NCBI RefSeq assembly: GCF_014646915.1
Contig: NZ_BMOE01000001.1
Coordinates: 124,001 to 188,000, forward strand
Length of the DNA stretch: 64,000 bases
DNA from: Deinococcus aquiradiocola
Lineage (GTDB): Bacteria > Deinococcota > Deinococci > Deinococcales > Deinococcaceae
Direction: 5' to 3'
Both the position numbers and the translations under genes were made by a program. The first letter of the stretch is position 1, and every line of letters begins with the position of its first letter. Positions 58,151 to 64,000 of this stretch are shown here, piece after piece. The notes below the pieces were generated by a model, which was not told the DNA's origin, did no database searches, and was given only the letters and a program-made list of their open reading frames with translations.

Positions 58151-58213
58151 CCTAAAGAATCCTTCAGCGAGCCCTAAAGGCTGCTGCAAGGGAACGGCAC
58201 GGGCCGCTATACG
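58151..58213 (+). promoter_or_regulatory. Helically phased heptamer array and promoter of the FNT channel gene
   Basis: Four related heptamers, CCTAAAG (58151), CCTTCAG (58161), CCTAAAG (58173) and CTGCAAG (58184), lie 10 to 12 bp apart on one face of the helix. The last overlaps TGCAAG (58185-58190), a poor -35, which is 17 nt from TATACG (58208-58213). This is the layout of OmpR/PhoB-type activator promoters, where direct-repeat boxes replace the -35. Confidence 0.5.
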
Positions 58214-58246
58214 CCAGCGGCATACCCTGACCGGCAGAGGTGCACC

Positions 58247-59080
58247 ATGGCAGACACAGCAGCAGCGAACACCGTCGCCCTCCGAGCCGCCGCCGAACTC
58301 GCCGAGTACGTCGAGACGGTCGGCGTGAACAAGGCCAGCCTTCCCGCCCGCAGCGCCGTGGTGCTCGGCGTGCTGGCCGGGATCTTCATCGGGCTGGGCA
58401 GCATGGTGTACACCATGGTCACGTCCGACCCCACCCTCGGCTTTGCGGCGCGGCAGCTGCTCGGCGGCCTGAGCTTCTGCGTGGGCCTGGTGCTGGTCGT
58501 CGTGGCGGGCGCCGAACTCCTGACCGGCAACATCCTCATGACGCTCGCCTGGGCCAGCGGCAAACTCCGCTTCTCCGATCTCGCGCGCGACTGGAGCCGC
58601 GTCGCGCTCGCGAACCTCGTGGGTGCCGTCCTGCTGGCCGTGATCGTGCTGTACTCCGGCACGCTCGGCCTCAACAGGGGCCTCGTCGCCACGCACGCCC
58701 TGGAGATCGCCGCCAAGAAGGACAGCCTGCCGTACCTCACGGCGTTCTTCAGTGCCGTGCTGTGCAACCTGCTCGTGTGCCTCGCCGTGTGGCTCGCGTA
58801 CGCCGGGCGGACCGTGACCGACAAGATCCTCGCCGTCCTCTTCCCGATCACGGTGTTCGTCGCCTGCGGCTTCGAGCACTGCGTGGCCGACATGTACTTC
58901 CTGCCGCTCGGCCTGATGCTCAAGGCGTCCGGCGTGACGGGTGCTGGCATGGCCGCCGTCACGCCCGGCGCGAGCCTCCTGCACCTGCTCGTCGTGATCG
59001 CCGGGAACATCGTGGGCGGCGGCCTGCTCGTCGGCCTGATGTACCACTGGGCGTACCGCGCCAGGCCCGCCACCGCCTGA
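58247..59080 (+). CDS. Formate/nitrite transporter (FNT) family channel
   Basis: A 277-residue polytopic protein with six membrane helices, of the FocA/NirC family of pentameric anion channels. Visible family features are GAELLTGN at about residues 88-95, CNLLVCLAVW at about 167 and the GFEHCVADMYF block at about 204-214, which carries the conserved pore His. Formate, nitrite, hydrosulfide or lactate are possible substrates. AGAGGTG precedes the ATG. Kynurenine formamidase elsewhere in the window makes formate, but no direct link is shown. Confidence 0.92.
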   Translation: MADTAAANTVALRAAAELAEYVETVGVNKASLPARSAVVLGVLAGIFIGLGSMVYTMVTSDPTLGFAARQLLGGLSFCVGLVLVVVAGAELLTGNILMTLAWASGKLRFSDLARDWSRVALANLVGAVLLAVIVLYSGTLGLNRGLVATHALEIAAKKDSLPYLTAFFSAVLCNLLVCLAVWLAYAGRTVTDKILAVLFPITVFVACGFEHCVADMYFLPLGLMLKASGVTGAGMAAVTPGASLLHLLVVIAGNIVGGGLLVGLMYHWAYRARPATA

Positions 59081-59124
59081 ACGGCCATCAGCGCGACCCC
59101 GCCCACCTGCGGCACGGGCGCGGG

Positions 59125-59130
59125 TAGCAT
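59125..59130 (+). promoter_or_regulatory. -10 box of the histidine phosphatase gene (leaderless)
   Basis: TAGCAT, 6 nt before the ATG at 59137. Confidence 0.45.
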
Positions 59131-59136
59131 GAGCCC

Positions 59137-59775
59137 ATGAGCCGCCTCATCCTCGTGCGCCACGGGCAGACGCCCGCCAACGCTGCCCGCGCCTTCCGTG
59201 GCCCGAACGGCGACACCGAACCCCTCGACGAACGCGGCCACGCGCAGGCGCAGGCCCTCGCACGCCATCTCGGGCCGCACCTCGCGCCGCTCGCCGCGCA
59301 GGGCCGCGTGCGCGTGTACGCCAGTCCCTTCACGCGCGCCCAGCAGACCGCAGGCCCGCTCGCCAGTGCGATCGGCCAGCCGCTCGGGACGCTGCCAGGC
59401 GTGCACGAGGTCCACACCGGGCACTGGCAGGGCCAGCCGTACAGCCGCATGGACACGCACGCGCACGAACTCGTGGCCGGGGACGGGCACTTCGGCTTTC
59501 CCGGCGGCGAGAGCCTGCACGCCGTCGCACAGCGCATGACGGCCGCCCTGGACGGCGTGCGGCCACGGGCGGGGGAGACGCTGGTCGTCGTGTCGCACGG
59601 CGCGGCCATCACCGCGTACCTCGCCGCGCTGCACGGCACGGACCCCGGCACCGCCTGGCGGCGCGACACGTACCGGCACCTGAACACCGCGTACAGCGAA
59701 CTCGACTGGCCGCAGGACGGCCCCGCCACCCTCGCGCGCCTCGCGGTGCTCGATCACCTCGGCGCGCCCGCCTGA
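59137..59775 (+). CDS. Histidine phosphatase family protein (phosphoglycerate-mutase-like)
   Basis: A 212-residue branch-1 histidine phosphatase. The catalytic RHG motif is LVRHGQTPAN at about residues 6-15, with the second arginine in YASPFTRAQQTA at about 62-73 and the second catalytic His in VVSHGAAI at about 149-156. It could be a cofactor-dependent mutase or a broad-specificity phosphatase; no residues decide. Single-gene unit. Confidence 0.9.
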   Translation: MSRLILVRHGQTPANAARAFRGPNGDTEPLDERGHAQAQALARHLGPHLAPLAAQGRVRVYASPFTRAQQTAGPLASAIGQPLGTLPGVHEVHTGHWQGQPYSRMDTHAHELVAGDGHFGFPGGESLHAVAQRMTAALDGVRPRAGETLVVVSHGAAITAYLAALHGTDPGTAWRRDTYRHLNTAYSELDWPQDGPATLARLAVLDHLGAPA

Positions 59776-59857
59776 CCCGCACCGTCAGGGCGGCGGGGGC
59801 ACGAGGAGGAATGCGCCCGTGCCCCCGCCGCGTGCCGGGAAGAGTCGTGTCCTCCGG

Positions 59858-60589
59858 TCAGGCGGGCGTGTCGGCCACGCGCCGCAGCTGCGCGGGCGCG
59901 TCCTCGCTCACCACGCCGCCGTGGTACGTCAGGATCGTCCGGGCAGGCAGCTGCGCGAGCTTCTGCACGCTCCGCGTCGCCTCCGGCATGTCCGGCGTGA
60001 CGCGCGCGACCGGGCCGTTCAGCTGGCCGCCCGCGCTCGTCAGGGCGTCGCCCGTGATCAGGACGCCGTCCTGCACCACCAGCAGACTCAGGTGACCCAG
60101 CGTGTGCCCCGGCGTGAGCACCACGCGCACGCCGCCCGCCACGTCCAGCACCTCGCCGTCCTGCAGGACGCGGTCCACCTGCGCCCTGGGCGGGTTCGCG
60201 AACCGGGCCCGCATCTCGGGCGGCATCTTCGCGATCACCTCCGGTCCCGGCGATTTCTGCCCGGGGCGTTCACCCTGCACGAACGGCACCTCGCCCGCAC
60301 TCGTGAGAACCTGCGCGCCGCTCGCCGCGACCACGCCCGGCAGCGACCCGATGTGGTCGAGGTCGTGATGCGTCACGATCACGCGCCGCACGTCCGTCCA
60401 CGACAGACCCAGTTCCGCCAGGGAGCGCGCGATGTCGTCCTCCATGCCGGGAATGCCGGTGTCCACGAGCGTCGCCCCGTGCGTGTCGTCGAGGATCACG
60501 GCCGGGTAGATGACGGTCGGGCCGCCCATCAGGGTCGTCTCGATGGGCAGCGCGTACACGTGCTCGCCCAGCCGGACGGGCGCCGTCAC
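59858..60589 (-). CDS. MBL-fold metallo-hydrolase
   Basis: A 243-residue metallo-beta-lactamase-fold protein. The metal motif is THHDLDHIGS at about residues 73-82, with further ligands in TPGHTLGHLSL at about 160 and TGDALTS at about 180. It resembles glyoxalase-II and lactonase-like members. The GTG at 60589 overlaps the DoxX stop as GTGA, so it is coupled to that gene. The substrate is not evident. Confidence 0.88.
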   Translation of the reverse strand: MTAPVRLGEHVYALPIETTLMGGPTVIYPAVILDDTHGATLVDTGIPGMEDDIARSLAELGLSWTDVRRVIVTHHDLDHIGSLPGVVAASGAQVLTSAGEVPFVQGERPGQKSPGPEVIAKMPPEMRARFANPPRAQVDRVLQDGEVLDVAGGVRVVLTPGHTLGHLSLLVVQDGVLITGDALTSAGGQLNGPVARVTPDMPEATRSVQKLAQLPARTILTYHGGVVSEDAPAQLRRVADTPA

Positions 60590-60969
60590 CGTTCCCCGGC
60601 CACGTACAGCACCGCGCCGAACAGCGCCACGTTCTTCAGCACCTGAATGAGTTCCGTGCGCTTCTCCTGCCCTTCCTTCTCCCAGAAGCGGTGCCCGAGC
60701 AGCGTGACCGGCACGAGCGTCGCAGCGAGCGCGTACGCGGGCCACTTCCCGAACGCGCCCGCCGCGAACAGGGCGCCCGCGCCGACCATCACGGCACCGT
60801 TCGCGCGTGCGCCCTGCGTGGCGAGCCCTTCGGGCAGCACACCTTTCGCGGCCTGCGCGTGCGCTTCCGGCGCCATCAAGGCCCCCACGCCGCCCATCAT
60901 GAAGATGCCGGATACGAGGCCACGGCTGAGCGCCTTCTGGGCGCGCGGTTCAGTTCGTCCAAACGTCAT
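60586..60969 (-). CDS. DoxX-family membrane protein
   Basis: A 127-residue protein with four hydrophobic helices and the DoxX pattern (SRGLVSGIFMMGGVGAL near the start, GALFAAGAFGKWPAYALA at about residues 64-81, VLKNVALFGAVLY near the end). DoxX proteins are found in membrane redox or thiosulfate-related complexes, but this branch has no defined role. It is co-transcribed with the MBL gene. The ATG lies 5 nt after a TACCAT box. Confidence 0.85.
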   Translation of the reverse strand: MTFGRTEPRAQKALSRGLVSGIFMMGGVGALMAPEAHAQAAKGVLPEGLATQGARANGAVMVGAGALFAAGAFGKWPAYALAATLVPVTLLGHRFWEKEGQEKRTELIQVLKNVALFGAVLYVAGER

Positions 60970-60974
60970 GCCCG

Positions 60975-60980
60975 ATGGTA
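60975..60980 (-). promoter_or_regulatory. -10 box of the doxX-MBL operon (leaderless)
   Basis: TACCAT on the minus strand, 5 nt before the ATG at 60969. Confidence 0.45.
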
Positions 60981-61071
60981 TGGCCCAGCACGCCACCGCA
61001 CCTGAGAACAGCCTCAAGGTTCCACCAGAGACGCCCCGGCCCGCCCGGCCCCGGCCCTCATGCACGCCCGC

Positions 61072-61077
61072 TAGCGT
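61072..61077 (+). promoter_or_regulatory. -10 box of the DUF4127 gene (leaderless)
   Basis: TAGCGT, 5 nt before the ATG at 61083. Confidence 0.4.
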
Positions 61078-61082
61078 GAGGC

Positions 61083-62468
61083 ATGCGTTTCCGTCTGCCC
61101 GCCCTGCTGCTCACGTCCCTGCTGGCGACCGCGTCCCTCGCGTCCGCCCAGAGCGCTGCGCCCACCACGCCCGCCGGTCAGGCCACCGTGGGCGGTGAGA
61201 CCCTCATCCCGCTCGACTCGCGCCCCGCCACCAGCACCCTCCCCGCGCAGATGGCGGGCCTGCTCGGCGGGACGGTCCACGTCGTCCCCGCCGCGCTCCT
61301 CGGGAACGCCACGCGCGGCGCGGACCCCGCCGCCCTCACCGCGTGGCTCGCCGCGCAACCCAAGGACGGTCCGCTCATCGTGTCGCTCGACGCGCTCGCG
61401 TACGGCGGCCTCGTGCAGTCCCGCAGCAGCCGCGACACCGTGGACACCGTCATGGCACGCCTGCAGGCCGTCCGCGACTGGCAGCGCGCCAGCGGGCAGC
61501 CCGTGTACGCCTTCATCGTCCTGCCGCGCGAACCGGACGCCGTGGACCGCGCCCGCAACCTCGAAGTGGCGCGCCGCATGATCGCCTGGGCGGGCGAAGG
61601 CGTGTTCCGCGAACTGCACGTCACCTGGGACGACGCGCTGCCCGGCAGCCCCTCGCCCGCCGAAGGTGCCGAACTCGCCCGGACCGCGCCCGCCAACGTC
61701 AGCGTGTACCCCGGCGCGGACGAGGTGCTCGGCACGCTCGTCGCCCGCGCCCTCGCGCCCAGGCCCGCCACGCTCGCCGTGGAGTACTCCGACCCCGCCA
61801 GGGCCGACACCGTCATCCGCTACGAGGGCATCGCCCTCTCCCGCAGCGTCACCCTGCACGCCGCCGCCGCCGGATGGCAGGCCGTGACCACCACCCCGGA
61901 AGCGATCCGGACGCCGTTCGGCGGGCAGGGCACGCGCCCCGCCACGCCCGGCGACCTGACCCTGTACGTCTTCAACGGCGGGAACGCCCGCGCGGCCGCG
62001 CTACGCGTCTCGCAGCTGCTGCGGGAGCGCGGCGCGGTCGCCGTCGCGGACGTCGAGCAGGTCAACTCCGGCAACGTGCGCGCCTGGGCGGACCTGTACA
62101 CCCTGCGCCGCCCGCAGGACCTCGCGTCGCTGGCCGCGTGGGGCACGCCCGGCAACAACCTCGGCACGGTCCTCGCGCACGCCAAGCTCGCGCTCGCGGG
62201 CGCCCCGGCAGACGCGCAGGACGCGCTGCTCGCCCGCGAGTACGCGAACGACATCGTGTACGGCTCGCACCTCCGCGCCCAGCTGCGCGCCCTGATTCCC
62301 GACGCCAGACTGCCCGGCAGCGACGCCAGCACCGTCCTGAACACCCTGGCCCGCCCGTACTTCCCGCTGCAGTTCCGCGCCCGCTACGACCTGCAGGACG
62401 TGACGCTCCCCTGGAACCGCAGCTTCGAGGCGGACCTCAAGGTGACCCCGGCGCCGCCCGCCCCCTGA
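61083..62468 (+). CDS. Exported DUF4127-family protein
   Basis: A 461-residue protein with signal peptide RFRLPALLLTSLLATASLAS. DUF4127 landmarks are LIPLDSRPA at about residues 41-49, VSLDALAYGGLVQSRSS at about 100-116, FIVLPRE at about 144 and WGTPGNNLGT at about 354. The family has no established biochemistry, though conserved Asp, Arg and Asn suggest an enzyme on sugars or phosphates outside the cytoplasm. A single-gene unit convergent with the EamA transporter gene. Confidence 0.88.
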   Translation: MRFRLPALLLTSLLATASLASAQSAAPTTPAGQATVGGETLIPLDSRPATSTLPAQMAGLLGGTVHVVPAALLGNATRGADPAALTAWLAAQPKDGPLIVSLDALAYGGLVQSRSSRDTVDTVMARLQAVRDWQRASGQPVYAFIVLPREPDAVDRARNLEVARRMIAWAGEGVFRELHVTWDDALPGSPSPAEGAELARTAPANVSVYPGADEVLGTLVARALAPRPATLAVEYSDPARADTVIRYEGIALSRSVTLHAAAAGWQAVTTTPEAIRTPFGGQGTRPATPGDLTLYVFNGGNARAAALRVSQLLRERGAVAVADVEQVNSGNVRAWADLYTLRRPQDLASLAAWGTPGNNLGTVLAHAKLALAGAPADAQDALLAREYANDIVYGSHLRAQLRALIPDARLPGSDASTVLNTLARPYFPLQFRARYDLQDVTLPWNRSFEADLKVTPAPPAP

Positions 62469-62511
62469 ACCGGCACCGCATTCCCCATTGGAGGGCAGGC
62501 AGGGGAGACGT

Positions 62512-63414
62512 CTACACCGTGCCCGCGTTCTCGCGGCGGGCGGGCAGGCTGAGCAGCAGGGCCGCGCCCAGCACCAGCACCGCGCCCCCCACCGCCAGCA
62601 GCGACAGCCGCTCCGAGAACACCAGGGCCGCCAGCAGGGCCGCCACCACCGGCTCCACGCTCGCGAGCACACTGGCGCGCGTGGCGGGCAGGCCGCGCAA
62701 TCCCAGGCCGTACGCCATGTACGCCAGGTACGTGCTGAGCACCGCGATGCCCGCCAGCAGCAGCCAGCTGCCCGCGTCCTTGTGCACGAACGACGTGACG
62801 GGCAGCAGGCCCAGCGCGCCCACCGGGAGCGCCACGGCGTACAGCGCGACCGGCTCGAACCGCTGGAAGTACAGCTTCCCGAACAGGTAGTACAGGCTGT
62901 ACGTGAAGCCCGCCAGCAGGCCCCAGCCGAGCGCGGCGGGCGTCGCGTGCACGCCCTGACCGCCGCCCAGCGAGATGAGCGCCACGCCGCCCAGCGTGCC
63001 CAGCACCGCCACCGCCTCGCGCACGCCCAGCCGCTCGCGCAGGAACGCGCCGCCCATCACGGCCACGAAGGCGGGCGCCGTGTACAGCAGCACCGACGCC
63101 AGACTCGCCCCGCCGCTCCGCACGGCCAGCTGGTACGACGCGTAGAACACGCTCACGCCCGTCACGCCGAACAGGGCCGTCACCAGCAGGTCGCGCCCGC
63201 GCGGCCAGCGCATCCCCGCAGCGCGGGCGTGCGCGACGTACAGCCCGCCCCCGAGCGCCGCGCGCCAGAACGCGACCTCCAGCGGCGACAGCCCGCGCGC
63301 CTGCGCCAGCTTCCCGAAGATACCGAGCAGGCCCCACAGCACGGCCGCCGTCAGCACGAGCAGCGTGGAGCGCAGCACCACCTGCCGCGCCTGCCCTTCC
63401 GTGCCGGTCGTCAC
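62512..63414 (-). CDS. EamA/DMT-family transporter
   Basis: A 300-residue protein with about ten membrane helices in two EamA repeats ([11 protein letters not shown] near the start, the second half from about residue 155 with [16 protein letters not shown]). Members export amino acids, sugars or other small metabolites. The GTG start is 4 nt after the stop of the upstream gene, so the two form an operon. Confidence 0.9.
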   Translation of the reverse strand: MTTGTEGQARQVVLRSTLLVLTAAVLWGLLGIFGKLAQARGLSPLEVAFWRAALGGGLYVAHARAAGMRWPRGRDLLVTALFGVTGVSVFYASYQLAVRSGGASLASVLLYTAPAFVAVMGGAFLRERLGVREAVAVLGTLGGVALISLGGGQGVHATPAALGWGLLAGFTYSLYYLFGKLYFQRFEPVALYAVALPVGALGLLPVTSFVHKDAGSWLLLAGIAVLSTYLAYMAYGLGLRGLPATRASVLASVEPVVAALLAALVFSERLSLLAVGGAVLVLGAALLLSLPARRENAGTV

Positions 63415-63418
63415 CCGG

Positions 63419-64000
63419 TCAGACCCGGCTCTTGCGCCACACGCGCACCGTCGCGATCACGCACACCAGCAGGCCCGCCGCCGCCAGCCCCAGCAGCAGC
63501 AGCGCCCGCCGGTCCCGCGTGCGGCCCACCGGCTGCAGCACGCCCTGCGCGTACGCGCGCGCCTGATCCCCACCCGACAGCACGTCCACCGGCACGGGCG
63601 CGTTCGGGCGCGTGCTGGACACGCTCGCACTGCCGCCGCCCACCGAGGGCCGCAGCAGGCCGTCCGTCGTGAACGGCGAGTACACGCTGGACGTCACCCA
63701 GTACCCGTACTGCCCGGCCGGGATGGGCGTGTCCACCTGCACGGCACTGCCGGAGAGCCGCACCGTGAGCGGCGTGTCCTTGCGGACGGGCGTCGCCTTG
63801 CCGTCCGGCACGAACTCCAGGCTGCTCCCGAACCCGTCCACGCGGATGTGGTACTGCCAGCCCTGCTGCGCGGGCGTCACGAACCCCAGCGAATCCAGGG
63901 TGGACGCGCCGCCCAGGCGGCTCTTCACGAAGATGTCGATCACGCCCGCCGAGTACCCGAGCGGCGCGTTCCAGAGGTTCTGCACCGACCCGAGCGCCAC
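63419..64000 (-). CDS. Membrane-anchored hypothetical protein, C-terminal part
   Basis: The frame is open to the window edge, so the N-terminus is missing; at least 193 residues are visible. They form a beta-rich extracytoplasmic region ([29 protein letters not shown]), then a single membrane helix near the C-terminus ([21 protein letters not shown]) and a short basic tail RVWRKSRV. I do not recognise the family. It is co-transcribed with the EamA transporter. Confidence 0.72.
   Translation of the reverse strand: MALGSVQNLWNAPLGYSAGVIDIFVKSRLGGASTLDSLGFVTPAQQGWQYHIRVDGFGSSLEFVPDGKATPVRKDTPLTVRLSGSAVQVDTPIPAGQYGYWVTSSVYSPFTTDGLLRPSVGGGSASVSSTRPNAPVPVDVLSGGDQARAYAQGVLQPVGRTRDRRALLLLGLAAAGLLVCVIATVRVWRKSRV

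Noticed and set aside
58240..59127. Overlapping plus-strand frame of 295 codons across the FNT gene
   Set aside because: It is a shifted frame of the channel gene with Arg/Pro-rich translation and no hydrophobic helices.

Overview
The window is chromosomal DNA of a high-GC bacterium of the genus Deinococcus or a close relative. The evidence is the protein set (long RecD2, SbcCD, RecO, an ExeM-type secreted nuclease, bacillithiol-type PIG-L deacetylase), the codon use, and the start signals. More than twenty genes have no Shine-Dalgarno sequence but carry a TANNNT -10 box 5 to 9 nt before the start codon, the leaderless pattern known from this genus. No rRNA operon, prophage, transposase gene or CRISPR array is visible. 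About 50 protein genes, two tRNAs, one candidate small RNA and six copies or fragments of one short inverted-repeat element are annotated.

Layout. 1-6.2 kb: start of a MOSC gene, arsB, a candidate small RNA, leuS behind a leader-peptide attenuator, glgA, then tRNA-CAU and tRNA-Val. 6.2-16.1 kb: recO, a PIG-L deacetylase, the kynB-kynU tryptophan-catabolism pair, a thioesterase, a pterin dehydratase, gltX, a META-domain secreted protein, ftsY and a hydroxyacid dehydrogenase. 16.1-26.7 kb: malQ, a hypothetical gene, two lipoproteins, argS, hrpB, a HAD phosphatase, an SDR and a phosphatase-like protein without its catalytic cysteine. 26.7-32.2 kb: a 1254-residue extracellular nuclease lipoprotein beside a small RiPP-like locus (precursor-like peptide, PqqD-like protein, HPr-kinase-like ATPase). 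32.2-40 kb: recD2, a quinone-oxidoreductase-like gene and sbcDC. 40-49 kb: secreted proteins, an SDR, a sugar kinase, cytochrome c, hslO, an oligopeptide-binding lipoprotein and a triple-fasciclin protein. 49-64 kb: ftsK, an SDR, a hypothetical gene, uvrC, an Rrf2-type regulator with its NmrA-like target, a formate/nitrite channel, a histidine phosphatase, an MBL/DoxX pair, a DUF4127 protein, an EamA transporter and a truncated membrane-anchored protein.

How the genes work together. Most units are short housekeeping operons. Tight couplings (ATGA or GTGA overlaps) join kynB-kynU, the SDR with the HAD gene, pqqD-like with hprK-like, sbcD-sbcC and doxX with the MBL gene. Repair and chromosome functions are frequent (recO, recD2, sbcCD, uvrC, ftsK). 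The observations most worth a second look are: the RiPP-like locus, whose putative core lacks the acidic residue a lasso peptide needs and which has no cyclase or protease gene beside it; the 164-bp mobile inverted-repeat element, flanked by TCA in its best copies and repeatedly sitting on stop codons; the leuS leader-peptide attenuator; the autoregulatory-looking operator pair around the Rrf2 gene; and the candidate small RNA between leuS and arsB.
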